NCBI GenBank assembly: GCA_023150935.1
Contig: JAKLJW010000014.1
Location: forward strand, 1 to 64,000
Direction of reading: 5' to 3'
Origin: Candidatus Binatia bacterium
Lineage (GTDB): Bacteria; Desulfobacterota; Binatia; HRBIN30
DNA: 64,000 nt
Positions 14,816 to 24,205 of this stretch are shown one piece after another; within the stretch, counting starts at the first letter, position 1; each line of letters starts with the position of its first letter. Under the pieces are notes generated by a model that did not search any database, had not been told where the DNA came from, and was given only the letters and a program-made list of their open reading frames with translations. Position numbers and translations under genes: made by a program.

Positions 14816-16278
14816 CGAAGGCCAAGGGGAAACCTCGCGCGAGTACGGGAAAAGCGATGACCACCCGGCGCAAGAACGGCGAGACGCACCTCGTCGAGTG
14901 GAAGGAGTCGTGGCGCGACGAGTACCTGAAGTGGCTCTGCGGCTTCGCCAACGCCGACGGCGGTACGCTCATCATCGGCATGAACGACAGGGGCCAGCCC
15001 GTCGGAGCCCAGGGTGCGGAGCGCCTGCTCGTCGATCTGCCCAACAAGATTCGCGACACGCTCGGCTTGGTCGTGCCGGTGCGAAGCGTCGCCAAGAAGG
15101 GCAAGACGCTGGTCGAGATCGACGTCGACGCCTCCGTGACGCCCATCAGCTACAAGGGCGAGTACCACTTCCGCTCGGGCAGCACGAAGCAGCAACTCAC
15201 CGGCAACGCGCTCTCGACGTTCCTCCTCCGCAAGTTCGGCCGCACCTGGGATGGCGCGCCGGTGCCCAACATTACAGTCAAGAACCTGAGCGCCGAGGCC
15301 TTCAAGCGCTTCAAGGGCTACGCCCGTAGCAGCGATCGACTGCCCGCGGGCGCGCTTGCGCTGAGTCGCGCGGAGCTCGTCGAGAAACTCCGCCTCACCG
15401 AGACCGGCATGCTCAAGCGCGCCGCTCTGCTCCTCTTTCACGAAGATCCCGAGCGCTGGGTCACCGGTGCCTACGTGAAGATCGGCATGTTCCGTAGCGA
15501 GAGCGACCTCGCCTATCACGATGAGGTGCACGGCGACCTGTTCACGCAGATGGACAAGACCGTTGAGCTCCTTCTGACGAAGTACATGGTGGCGTGGATC
15601 AGCTACCGCGGGCTCGGTCGCCTCGAGACGTTCCCCATTCCGCGCGAGGCGCTGCGCGAGGCGGTGCTGAATGCCTTGATCCACAAGGACTACAGCGTTG
15701 GCGCACCGATCCAGATCCGCGTGTACCGTGACGGGCTCCGAATCTCGAACGCAGGCGAGCTGCCGCCAACATGGACGGCAGAAACGCTGCTGAGAACACA
15801 CGACTCACAACCCCCGAATCCCGACATCGCGAACACGTTTTTTCGCGCCGGGCTCATTGAGGCCTGGGGGCGGGGTTATGAAATGATCCGCGATGCGTGC
15901 CAGGAAGCAGGCGCGCCCGAGCCGACCGTCGCCACCGAGGGTGGTTTTCGTGTGGAGTGGAAGTGGCAAGTGCCCGACGACGCGCGAGCCGCGAAGCCGG
16001 CGGCCACGGAAGTCACCACGGAAGTCACCACGGAAGTCACCACGGAAGTCACTCGTCTGGTCGCCGTGCTCGCTGGGGAGACGACCCGGCGCGAACTTCG
16101 GACAGCACTCGGTCTGAAGAACGACGAGCACTTTCGCAAGGCGTACCTCCTTCCTGCGCTTGAAGCCGGCCTCATTGAAATGACCATCCCTGACAAGCCG
16201 AACAGCCGCCTGCAGAAGTACCGACTCACCGCTGCAGGCAAAGCCCGCCTCGCAGCGATCAGAAAAGGTGCGAAGTGA
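14812..16278 (+). CDS. AlbA_2 (Schlafen-like)/HATPase_c_4/winged-helix protein, paralogue 1
   Basis: A 488-residue protein. The N-terminal AlbA_2 (Schlafen AAA-like) domain has [20 protein letters not shown] and [10 protein letters not shown]. Then comes an HATPase_c_4-type domain with [37 protein letters not shown] and the [13 protein letters not shown] segment. A linker of [12 protein letters not shown] (four 12-bp DNA repeats, 16005-16052) is followed by a winged helix ([40 protein letters not shown]). Such proteins are annotated as putative transcriptional regulators or ATP-binding proteins. It lies inside the restriction operon with 4-bp overlaps on both sides, directly before hsdR. Confidence 0.8.
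   Translation: MTKAKGKPRASTGKAMTTRRKNGETHLVEWKESWRDEYLKWLCGFANADGGTLIIGMNDRGQPVGAQGAERLLVDLPNKIRDTLGLVVPVRSVAKKGKTLVEIDVDASVTPISYKGEYHFRSGSTKQQLTGNALSTFLLRKFGRTWDGAPVPNITVKNLSAEAFKRFKGYARSSDRLPAGALALSRAELVEKLRLTETGMLKRAALLLFHEDPERWVTGAYVKIGMFRSESDLAYHDEVHGDLFTQMDKTVELLLTKYMVAWISYRGLGRLETFPIPREALREAVLNALIHKDYSVGAPIQIRVYRDGLRISNAGELPPTWTAETLLRTHDSQPPNPDIANTFFRAGLIEAWGRGYEMIRDACQEAGAPEPTVATEGGFRVEWKWQVPDDARAAKPAATEVTTEVTTEVTTEVTRLVAVLAGETTRRELRTALGLKNDEHFRKAYLLPALEAGLIEMTIPDKPNSRLQKYRLTAAGKARLAAIRKGAK
16005..16052 (+). repeat. 12-bp tandem repeat (4 units) in the linker of AlbA_2 paralogue 1
   Basis: Four perfect copies of CACGGAAGTCAC in frame, encoding the repeating TEVT linker between the ATPase-like and winged-helix domains. 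Because 12 is a multiple of 3, copy-number change would alter linker length but not the frame. Confidence 0.9.
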
Positions 16279-19200
16279 CCACCTTCACCGAATCTGTCGT
16301 CGAGCAAGCAGCCCTCGCGTGGTTCGAGGCGCTCGGGTACGCAATCGTTGGCGGCCCTTCGATCGCGCCCGGTGAACCGGGTGAAGAACGGCGGACCTAC
16401 GCGGACGTCGTGCTCGACGGCCGCCTGCGCGACGCGCTCGCGCGGTTGAACCCCACGGTTTCGCGCGAAGGCCTCGACGAGGCGTTCCGAAAGCTCACGC
16501 GGATCTCGTCGCCGCAGCCGGTCGACGCGAACCACGAGCTGCACTACTACCTCGTGAACGGCGTCAGCGTGGAGTACCTGCGCGCCGACGGCACCATCGG
16601 CTACGACCCGGTGCGCGTCGTCGACTTCGACGTGCTCGACAACAACGACTGGCTCGTCGTCAACCAGCTCACCGTCAGCGAGGGCGGCCACAATCGACGC
16701 CCCGACGTCGTGGTGTTCCTGAACGGCCTGCCGATCGCCGTCATCGAGCTGAAGAACGCCGCGAGCGAGAACGCGACCATCTGGAGCGCGTTCCAGCAGC
16801 TCCAGACCTACAAGCAGGGGCTTCCATCGCTCTTCGTGTTCAACGAGCTGCTCGTCGTCAGCGATGGGCTCGAAGCGCGCATCGGTACGCTCTCGTCGAA
16901 CAAGGAGCGTTTCCTGCCCTGGCGCACCATCGAGGGCGAGGCGCTCGCGTCGAAGACGATGAGCCAGCTCGAGGTGCTGATCCGCGGCGTGTTCGACAAG
17001 CGGCGGCTCCTCGACCTGCTCCGCTACTTCATCGTGTTCGAGGACGACGGGGACACTGCCATCAAGAAGATGGCGGGCTACCATCAGTTCCACGCAGTGG
17101 CGCGGGCGCTGGACGCGACGATCTCGGCCTCGCGCCCGCAGGGCGACCGTCGCGTCGGCGTGGTCTGGCACACGCAGGGGTCGGGCAAGAGTCTCACGAT
17201 GGCCTTCTACGCGGGGCGCGTCGTGCTGCACCCGGCGATGCAGAACCCGACGCTCATCGTGCTCACCGACCGGAACGATCTCGACGAGCAGCTCTTCGGC
17301 ACGTTCGCGCGCTGCAAGGACCTACTGCGCCAGAGCCCCGAGCAAGCCAAGGATCGCGCCCACCTGCGGGAGCTGCTCAAGGTCGCCTCGGGCGGCGTGG
17401 TCTTCACGACCATCCAGAAGTTCATGCCTGAGACCCGCGGCGACACGTTTCCGCTGCTCTCCGAGCGCTCGAACATCGTCGTGGTCGCGGACGAGGCCCA
17501 CCGCAGCCAATACGACTTCATCGACGGCTTCGCGCGCCACATGCGCGACGCCCTGCCGAACGCATCGTTCATCGGCTTCACCGGCACGCCCATCGACGCG
17601 GCCGACAAGAACACGCGATCGGTCTTCGGCGACTACGTCAGCGTCTACGACATCCAGCGCGCGGTCGAAGACGGCGCCACGGTCCCCATCTACTACGAAA
17701 GCCGTCTCGCGAAGCTCGAGCTGAAAGAGGAAGAGCGGCCGCACCTCGATGAGGCCTTCGACGAGCTGACCGAGGGCGAGGAGCTCGAAGGGCGTGAGAA
17801 GCTCAAGACGAAGTGGTCGGCGCTCGAGGCGCTCGTCGGGACCGACCGGCGCGTGCAGCTCATCGCGAAGGACCTCGTCGAGCACTTCGAAGCTCGCCTC
17901 GATGCCATGGACGGCAAAGCGATGCTGGTCTGCATGAGCCGGCGGATCTGCGTCGACCTCTACAAGGCGCTCACCGCGCTACGCCCCGACTGGCTCGACG
18001 AGAGCGACGACAAGGGCGCGATCAAGGTCGTGATGACCGGGTCGGCGTCCGACCCGAGCGACTGGCAACAGCACATCCGCAGCAAGCAGCGCCGCGAGGC
18101 GCTGGCCAAGCGGTTCAAGAACCCGAGCGACCCCTTCAAGCTCGTCATCGTCCGCGACATGTGGCTCACGGGCTTCGACGCCCCGTGCATGCACACGATG
18201 TACATCGACAAGCCGATGCAGGGGCACGGTCTGGTGCAGGCCATCGCGCGCGTGAACCGCGTGTTCCGGGACAAGCCGGGCGGTCTCGTCGTCGACTACC
18301 TGGGCCTCGCCGACCAGCTCAAGAAGGCCCTCCACACGTACACCGAGAGCGGCGGACAGGGCGAGACGGCGCTCGACCAGGAGGAGGCCGTGGCGCTGAT
18401 GCTCGAGCGCTACGAGCAGTGCTCGGACATCTTCCACGGCTTCGACTGGAGCGCTTGGATGAGCAGCTCGCCGGCCGCCCGCCTCTCGGTGCTGCCCGCG
18501 GCGCAGGAGCACGTGCTCGCCCAGGAGAGCGGCAAGGAGCGGCTGCTCCAGGTCGTCACCGAGCTTTCGAAGGCGTTCGCGCTCGCCGTGCCGCACGACG
18601 AGGCGATCCGCATTCGCGATGACGTCGGATTCTTCCAGGCCGTCCGCACGGCCATCGCCAAGACGCAGGTCGGGGACCGGAAAGGCTCCGGCGACATCGA
18701 CCACGCCATCCGGCAAATCGTCTCGAAGGCGATCGTGAGCGACCAGGTCATCGACATCTTCGCGGCGGCGGGCCTCAAGAACCCCGACATCTCGATCCTG
18801 TCCGACCAGTTCCTCGCCGACGTTCGCGGGATGAAGCACCGGAACCTTGCGGTCGAGCTGCTCAGGAAGCTCCTCAATGACGAAGTGAAGGCGCGCTCGA
18901 AGCACAACCTGGTGCAGGCACGCTCTTTCGCCGACCTCCTCGAGAAATCCGTTCGTCGCTACCAGAACCGCGCCATCGAGGCCGCGCAGGTCATCGAGGA
19001 GCTCATCGAGCTCGCGAAGGAGATGCGCGCCGCCCAGAAGCGGGGCGAGGAGCTCGGGCTCACGAGCGACGAGCTGGCCTTCTACGACGCGCTCGAGGTC
19101 AGCGACACCGCCGTCAAGGTCCTCGGCGACGAGACGCTGCGCACCATCGCGCGCGAGCTGGTCGACACGGTGAAGCACAACGTCACCATCGACTGGACCG

Positions 19201-19355
19201 TGAAGGAATCGGTCCGCGCCAAGCTGCGGGTCATCGTGAAGCGCATCCTGCGCAAGTACGGCTACCCGCCCGACAAGCAGGAAGCTGCGACGAACACAGT
19301 GTTGCAACAGGCTGAGCTGCTGTCGGACTTTTGGACGCTGGGAGCGCGCGGATGA
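16275..19355 (+). CDS. hsdR: type I restriction endonuclease subunit R
   Basis: A 1026-residue HsdR. The N-terminal nuclease domain (HSDR_N) has [20 protein letters not shown] followed by K, the PD-(D/E)XK core. The SF2 translocase shows Walker A ([11 protein letters not shown]), DEAH-type motif II ([13 protein letters not shown]), motif III ([10 protein letters not shown]) and motif VI-like [16 protein letters not shown]. The C-terminal helical HsdM-binding region (DUF3387) is complete. It translocates and cuts DNA lacking methylation. The GTG start at 16275 overlaps the previous stop. It is separated from hsdMS by about 2.6 kb of inserted genes but remains in the same overlapping gene chain. 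Confidence 0.95.
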   Translation: MTTFTESVVEQAALAWFEALGYAIVGGPSIAPGEPGEERRTYADVVLDGRLRDALARLNPTVSREGLDEAFRKLTRISSPQPVDANHELHYYLVNGVSVEYLRADGTIGYDPVRVVDFDVLDNNDWLVVNQLTVSEGGHNRRPDVVVFLNGLPIAVIELKNAASENATIWSAFQQLQTYKQGLPSLFVFNELLVVSDGLEARIGTLSSNKERFLPWRTIEGEALASKTMSQLEVLIRGVFDKRRLLDLLRYFIVFEDDGDTAIKKMAGYHQFHAVARALDATISASRPQGDRRVGVVWHTQGSGKSLTMAFYAGRVVLHPAMQNPTLIVLTDRNDLDEQLFGTFARCKDLLRQSPEQAKDRAHLRELLKVASGGVVFTTIQKFMPETRGDTFPLLSERSNIVVVADEAHRSQYDFIDGFARHMRDALPNASFIGFTGTPIDAADKNTRSVFGDYVSVYDIQRAVEDGATVPIYYESRLAKLELKEEERPHLDEAFDELTEGEELEGREKLKTKWSALEALVGTDRRVQLIAKDLVEHFEARLDAMDGKAMLVCMSRRICVDLYKALTALRPDWLDESDDKGAIKVVMTGSASDPSDWQQHIRSKQRREALAKRFKNPSDPFKLVIVRDMWLTGFDAPCMHTMYIDKPMQGHGLVQAIARVNRVFRDKPGGLVVDYLGLADQLKKALHTYTESGGQGETALDQEEAVALMLERYEQCSDIFHGFDWSAWMSSSPAARLSVLPAAQEHVLAQESGKERLLQVVTELSKAFALAVPHDEAIRIRDDVGFFQAVRTAIAKTQVGDRKGSGDIDHAIRQIVSKAIVSDQVIDIFAAAGLKNPDISILSDQFLADVRGMKHRNLAVELLRKLLNDEVKARSKHNLVQARSFADLLEKSVRRYQNRAIEAAQVIEELIELAKEMRAAQKRGEELGLTSDELAFYDALEVSDTAVKVLGDETLRTIARELVDTVKHNVTIDWTVKESVRAKLRVIVKRILRKYGYPPDKQEAATNTVLQQAELLSDFWTLGARG

Positions 19356-20815
19356 CCCCAGCCGCACTCGAGTCGCTCATCGCCCAAGGCGAGTCCGAGA
19401 CGCTCGAGTTCAAGCGCTCGACGGCCGAGCTGAAGCGCGCCGGCGAGACGCTGTGCGCCTTCCTGAACGGCGAGGGCGGCAAGGTGCTGATCGGCGTCGC
19501 GCGTGACGGCAAGCTCGTGGGCCAGGACGTCGCCGACATCACGCTTCGCGACATCGCGGCGATGCTCGGCCGCTTCGAGCCGCCGGCCCGCGTCGAGATG
19601 AGCCGGGTGGACGTCGAGAGCGGGCGGCAGGTGATCGTGCTCGAGGCAGTTCCTTCCCGGCAGTTCGCGCCGTTCGTCTTCGAGTCGAAGCCGTACAAGC
19701 GGGTGGGCTCGACCACCACGGTGATGTCGCAGGCGGAGTACGCGCGCCTGCTCCTCGATCGCAACCACAGTCGCTATCGCTGGGAGAACCAGCCCGCCGT
19801 GGGCGTGCGCCTCGAAGACCTCGACCGCGAGGAGATCCTGCGCACGCGCGCCACCGCCATCGAGCAGCGGCGCCTCTCGGCCGGCACGAGCCTGGACGTC
19901 GGCGACATCCTCGACCGGCTCGGCCTGCGCATCGACGGGCAGGTCACGCAGGCCGCGCAGATGCTCTACGGGACGAAGTTCCTCCCCGACTACCCGCAGG
20001 CGCTGCTCAAGCTCGGGCGCTTCCGGGGCACGAAGATCACCGGCGACATCCTGGACAACAAGCAGGAGCACCTGCACGCGTTCGCGATGGTCCGCGAGGC
20101 GATCGCGTGGCTGGACCGGACGCTGCCGCTGTCCGCGCGCTTCCCGAAGGGCGCCATCAACCGCGAGGACCGGCTGCCGGTGCCCGCGGAGGCGCTGCGC
20201 GAGATCGTCATCAACGCCGTCATTCACCGCGACGTGAGCAACCCGAGCTCGTACGTCGCCATCGCCGTCTTCGACGACCGCATCGAGATCCACAGCATCG
20301 GCGACTTCCCAACCGGCATTCGCGCCGAGCTGCTCACGCAGGAGCACCGCTCGATCCCGCGTAACCCCCTCATCGCGGGCGCGTTCCACCGCACGGGCGC
20401 CATCGAGGTCTGGGGTCGAGGTACCAATCGGGTGGTCGAGGCGTGCCGCGCGTACGGCATCGCAGAACCGACCTTCACCGAGGGCTCGGGCGCCGTCACC
20501 GTGACGTTCAAGGCCGAGATCGTCGCCGGGGCGGGGGACTTGGTGCCTGGCGGGCACCAAGTAGGCACCAAGTCGGCACTAAGTCCGTACCAAGTCCAAG
20601 TGCTGGAACTTGCAGACGTTCCTCGCGCGTTGGCGGACCTGATGGTTCCCTCGGGCCGAACCGATCGGACCAAGTTCCGGGACCAAGTCGTGGCTCCGCT
20701 GCTCGAAGCCAGCCTCCTCGAGATGACCATCCCGGACAAGCCGCGGAGCTCGAAGCAGCAGTACCGCACCACCGAGGCTGGGCGCGTAGCGCTGGTCGCC
20801 GCGAGGCGAGAATGA
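19352..20815 (+). CDS. AlbA_2 (Schlafen-like)/HATPase_c_4/winged-helix protein, paralogue 2
   Basis: A 487-residue protein with the same architecture as the gene at 14812. It has AlbA_2 ([32 protein letters not shown]), then HATPase_c_4 ([53 protein letters not shown]). A linker ([16 protein letters not shown]) is built from four 11-bp repeats, and a winged helix with [20 protein letters not shown] follows. The ATG at 19352 overlaps the hsdR stop by 4 bp. Because the repeat unit is 11 bp, gain or loss of one unit would shift the frame of the winged helix. Confidence 0.8.
   Translation: MTPAALESLIAQGESETLEFKRSTAELKRAGETLCAFLNGEGGKVLIGVARDGKLVGQDVADITLRDIAAMLGRFEPPARVEMSRVDVESGRQVIVLEAVPSRQFAPFVFESKPYKRVGSTTTVMSQAEYARLLLDRNHSRYRWENQPAVGVRLEDLDREEILRTRATAIEQRRLSAGTSLDVGDILDRLGLRIDGQVTQAAQMLYGTKFLPDYPQALLKLGRFRGTKITGDILDNKQEHLHAFAMVREAIAWLDRTLPLSARFPKGAINREDRLPVPAEALREIVINAVIHRDVSNPSSYVAIAVFDDRIEIHSIGDFPTGIRAELLTQEHRSIPRNPLIAGAFHRTGAIEVWGRGTNRVVEACRAYGIAEPTFTEGSGAVTVTFKAEIVAGAGDLVPGGHQVGTKSALSPYQVQVLELADVPRALADLMVPSGRTDRTKFRDQVVAPLLEASLLEMTIPDKPRSSKQQYRTTEAGRVALVAARRE
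20538..20596 (+). repeat. inverted repeat plus four 11-bp tandem repeats in the linker of AlbA_2 paralogue 2
   Basis: Units GGCACCAAGTA, GGCACCAAGTC, GGCACTAAGTC and CGTACCAAGTC occupy 20553-20596. The first is preceded by its inverse (ACTTGGTGCC at 20538-20547), which makes a 10-bp stem. The repeat is not a multiple of three, so slippage would be frame-changing. Confidence 0.85.
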
Positions 20816-21012
20816 CGCGCAAAATGACGCGCAAGAAGAAGGCGACGGCCTCCCTCGTGCGCTCCTCGGCGGCCGAGTACCTGACCTTCGTGGCGGCTAG
20901 CGGCACGGGCCGCGTCGAGGCCGTCTGCGCCGACGAGGACGTGTGGCTCAGCCAGAACCGAAGCGCTCAAGGCCACGACCGCGAAGCTCTACTACCGCGG
21001 TCGGGAAATTAG
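20812..21012 (+). pseudogene. second RhuM-family N-terminal stump
   Basis: The ATG at 20812 overlaps the previous stop. The frame reads KATASLVRSSAAEYLTFVAA, then GRVEAVCADEDVWLSQ. This is the opening of RhuM-family proteins, in which the HTH should follow. After WLSQ (about 20955) the RhuM match ends and an unrelated tail leads to a stop at 21012. The upstream, in-frame extension of the following nitrilase-like gene begins at the same point. Two truncated genes are therefore joined here. Confidence 0.6.
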
Positions 21013-21088
21013 CCCACGGAGGGCCGCTCCATGGACCTCGCTTCGCAACTACCTTCACGAGCGGCGGCTTGAAGCGATCAGCTCGGCG

Positions 21089-22579
21089 TTGCCGATCGGT
21101 ATGGACGCCGAAGCGATCGAAGACCGCATTCCGAACGGGCTAATCTGGCAGACCAAACGAGTCGGAGCGACGACGCTGCGTCGACGCGCAGAGCAACTCG
21201 CATGCGCCGATCTGCGTTCACGTGACCGGGAAGACGATGCACTCCTCAACCGCCACGAGGTCGACGTTGAGCGTCAGTGGCTGCGCGCCGACGTGAAGAC
21301 CGACGCCGAACTCTCGGCGCGCCTGGCGACGGTCGACGAGTTCGTGCAGCGGTGTGCCGAACTTGGTGATCGTCCGTGGCTGATGCCTGCCGCTCGCCTC
21401 TTCCTCTGCGCGCGCCCGCCGTCCTACTTCGATATCGCGCGACGCTGGTTGTATCGCGTCGAAGAGACTGGGTTTGATGACAACGTCTTTGAGCGGCTAC
21501 TCGGGATCGTGAACGCCGTGCGGGGTACCGAGTACAGGGACCCCGTCGGACAGGTCATCGACCGCAGCACCGTATCCATCGACTCTTTCTGGGCCGAAGA
21601 GCCGCTCGACGATGCGCTGTCGCTGGTCGACCCGCGCATCATCCTGGGGAACCTGGTGGTCGATGATGCGGCGTGGAAGGGAGCAGCGACTCGTGTGCAT
21701 GGGACGTCTTTCGGCGAACCGGTTCTCACGAAGAAGCGTCTCGAAGGACTCACCGACGTTATCGAGAAGGCGACTCGCGTGGCACGTGGGAAGGCTGCGG
21801 CGGTGCTCGTCTTGCCCGAACTGTCGGTGCCGCGTCGGTGGTTCAGGACCGTCGCGAACCACGTCGTGAAGGGTAGCCGATTGGGCTTGGTCCTTGGGCT
21901 TGAGTATCGGCACAGCGCGTCCCAGCCGTACGTGACCAACCAAGTCTTCGCTGTCCTCCCCGGGCCCCTCATGTCGGTGGCGACATGGCCGTGGACGAAG
22001 CGTCTGCCGGCGCATGCAGAGGGGAAGTTGCTCGCGAGCCTGCCGGCCCCCGTTTCATTCCGACCCGTGCCGAAGGACCCGAAGAAGCAGCTCGCGCGAA
22101 CGGTGGTTCGCTCGGCGTGGGGCGACTTGTCCGTTCTCATCTGCAGCGAGCTATTCGAAGCCCGCCGCGTTGCCGATCTCCTCGGGCGGGTGAACGTCGT
22201 GCTCTGCCCGGCATGGAACACGGATACGGCGTCCTACGACCACCTCATCCAGTCCGTCGGCTTTGAGCTGCACGCGATCATCGCCATCGCGAACAACGGC
22301 CATTACTCGGACTGCCGCGCGTGGGCTCCTCGCACGCAGCGCTGGGAGCGGGACCTCTGCCGACTCATCGAGCGCGACGTGAACGACGTCGTTCACGTCG
22401 ACGTTCCGCTTGCGAGCTTGGTGGCCTTCCACCGAGGCGGCAAGCAGGCGAAGGACGAGTACCGGCGTCTCCGCGAAGCGCTCGATGGGCGTGATCTCAA
22501 GGCGGCGCGTGCCGCGCTGAAGAAGCTGACGGACGAACACCCAGGAGCATGGCGGCCGCTACCGCCAGATTGGTCATGA
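21089..22579 (+). CDS. orphan nitrilase-fold protein resembling the C-terminal module of UG1/DRT1 reverse transcriptases
   Basis: A protein of at least 496 residues. From about residue 185 it shows a carbon-nitrogen hydrolase fold: E244 in VLPELSVPRRWF, Lys candidates K304 or K313 in the WTKRLPAHAEGKLL stretch, and C352 in LSVLICSELFEA, matching the Glu-Lys-Cys triad. The N-terminal 180 residues are helical (RPPSYFDIARRWLYRVEETG, VFERLLGIVNAVRG) and I link them, tentatively, to the region joining reverse transcriptase and nitrilase in defence RTs. No RT domain is encoded. The frame is open upstream to about 20945 (KATTAKLYYRGREISPRRAA). TTG at 21089 or ATG at 21101 may be used, so the start is uncertain. 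It sits directly after truncated RhuM. Confidence 0.6.
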   Translation: MPIGMDAEAIEDRIPNGLIWQTKRVGATTLRRRAEQLACADLRSRDREDDALLNRHEVDVERQWLRADVKTDAELSARLATVDEFVQRCAELGDRPWLMPAARLFLCARPPSYFDIARRWLYRVEETGFDDNVFERLLGIVNAVRGTEYRDPVGQVIDRSTVSIDSFWAEEPLDDALSLVDPRIILGNLVVDDAAWKGAATRVHGTSFGEPVLTKKRLEGLTDVIEKATRVARGKAAAVLVLPELSVPRRWFRTVANHVVKGSRLGLVLGLEYRHSASQPYVTNQVFAVLPGPLMSVATWPWTKRLPAHAEGKLLASLPAPVSFRPVPKDPKKQLARTVVRSAWGDLSVLICSELFEARRVADLLGRVNVVLCPAWNTDTASYDHLIQSVGFELHAIIAIANNGHYSDCRAWAPRTQRWERDLCRLIERDVNDVVHVDVPLASLVAFHRGGKQAKDEYRRLREALDGRDLKAARAALKKLTDEHPGAWRPLPPDWS

Positions 22580-22769
22580 AGCACTACTGCGAACCGACAC
22601 AGGCCGCAAAAGACGCTTTCACCCGTGAGGGTGCCTTTGATGGCGGGGGGCCGTCTGCAACCACCCGTACTTCTTCGACTTCCGTAAAGGACACCATCAG
22701 CCCGACGTCCTTGATCCATGTCCTTTACGCCCTGGCCGCGCGTCGCACCTTCGAGGCATGGAGGAGCCC

Positions 22770-23998
22770 ATGACGAAGCCCTCCCTCGACGATCTCCTAC
22801 GCTCGGGCGAGTGGACCGGCGCCGAGTTCAAGGCCAGCAAGCGCGATGCCGAAGTCGGTCTTCGAGACCGTCTCGGCCTTCGCCAACACGCGCGGCGGCT
22901 GGATCGTGCTCGGTGTCACGCAGGACGGCGAGCGTTTCGAGGTCAGCGGCGTCGACGAGCCCGACAAGGTGCAGAACGACTTCCTCTCGGTGCTGCACGC
23001 CGGGCAGAAGGTCAGCCACGACGTCGACGTCTCGGAGCACCGCTACGAGCACGAAGGCAAGGTGGTCCTCGCTTTCCAGGTCGCCGAGAACCCGCGCACC
23101 CGCAAGCCCGTGTACCTCGACGGCGACATCCGCCGGACCTTCCTGTGCAGGGGCGGCGGCGACTGCCGCGCCCAGCGGCACGAGATCGAGCGCATGCTGC
23201 GCGACGCCTCGGCGGATCGCTGGGACGGCGAGCCCTTCACGCGCGTCGACCTCGACGAGGTGTTCCACTCGGCGAGCCTCAAGTGGTACCGCGACCGCTT
23301 CCACGCAACGAACCCCGGCTTCGACGTCGAACAGCCGCACCACGAGTTCCTCTACGAGTGGGGCTACCTCGTGAAGGAGAGCGGCAAGCTGCTCCCGCCG
23401 CGAGGTGCGGTGGCCTTGCTCGGCTCGCTGCGCGGGGTGCGCAACCCGATCCCGAAGCCGGTCCTCGACGTGAGATTCCTCGGCTACGCCAGCACCGAGG
23501 ACTTCGATGAGACGCGCTGGATCGATCGCCTCGTGAGCGAGGTGAACATCATCGAGACCTGGCAACAGCTCCTCGCGAAGTACCTCTTCTTCATGCCCAA
23601 GACGTTCCGCGACATCGACCCGGCCACGCTCGAGCGCCGGGACGCGCCGGCGGGGTTCCGCGTCTTCCGCGAGGCCGCGATGAACCTGCTGATCCACCAG
23701 GACTACGGCGACCACTCGCGCAAGGCCGTCATCGGGTTCTTCACCGACGGCATCGAGTTCTGGAACCCGGGCGACAGCTTCGCCGAAGAGAAGCTCCTGC
23801 TCGACCCTGGCGAGAAGGACGTGCGCAACCCCGCCATCGCGATGGCCATCCGTCGTATCGGCATGTGCGAGCAGGCGGGCACCGGCCTTTGGATGATGCA
23901 GCGCGTGTGGCAGGCGCTCGGTCACGCCCCGCCGATCAACACGAACGACCGCGTTCACAAGTCGTTCGCGACGTTCCTGGCGGAGCCGCGCGGCCGCG
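22770..23998 (+). pseudogene. AlbA_2/HATPase-type protein, paralogue 3, frameshifted and 3'-truncated
   Basis: The ATG at 22770 opens MTKPSLDDLLRSGEWTGAEF then KASKRD, the start of an AlbA_2 domain. The continuation (PKSVFETVSAFANTRGGWIV) lies in the frame that starts at 22846. One frameshift near 22842 therefore breaks the gene; a sequencing error is possible. The second frame holds the rest of AlbA_2 and an ATPase-like domain (FREAAMNLLIHQDYGDHSRK, DGIEFWNPGDSF, MCEQAGTGLWMMQRVW). After FATFLAEPR (about 23990) the sequence changes character and joins a fragment of a different gene. The second frame itself stops at 24168. Confidence 0.65.
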
Positions 23999-24137
23999 GC
24001 CGGCCGACGCGCGCCACCTCGACGCGTTTCCGGATCTGTATCCGGACCGCGCCTGCCGCGGATTGCTTCTTTGCCGCACACCGCGGGCAGCGCAGCTCGG
24101 CGACCGTGTGCGGGCGATTCCGTGGAACACGCTGTGA
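23999..24137 (+). pseudogene. possible C-terminal remnant of a DUF4143-type ATPase
   Basis: In a different frame from the preceding gene the plus strand reads ADARHLDAFPDLYPDRACRG, then LLLCRT and VRAIPWNTL before the stop at 24137. This resembles the C-terminal end of AAA/DUF4143 ATPases, where a similar 'DLYP...GLLLH...PWW' ending is common. The N-terminal ~90% is missing. The junction with the AlbA_2 pseudogene at about 23998 marks a recombination point. Confidence 0.4.
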
Positions 24138-24205
24138 GCGTCGCTACCGCAAGGGTGCTTCCCGGTAAGATCGATCCAGTTGGCCTCGGGATGAAGCTGC
24201 CGTGC

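Noticed and set aside
16005..20596. CRISPR array
   Set aside because: The tandem repeats are 11-12 bp, contiguous and coding, without spacers; no cas genes are present anywhere in the window.
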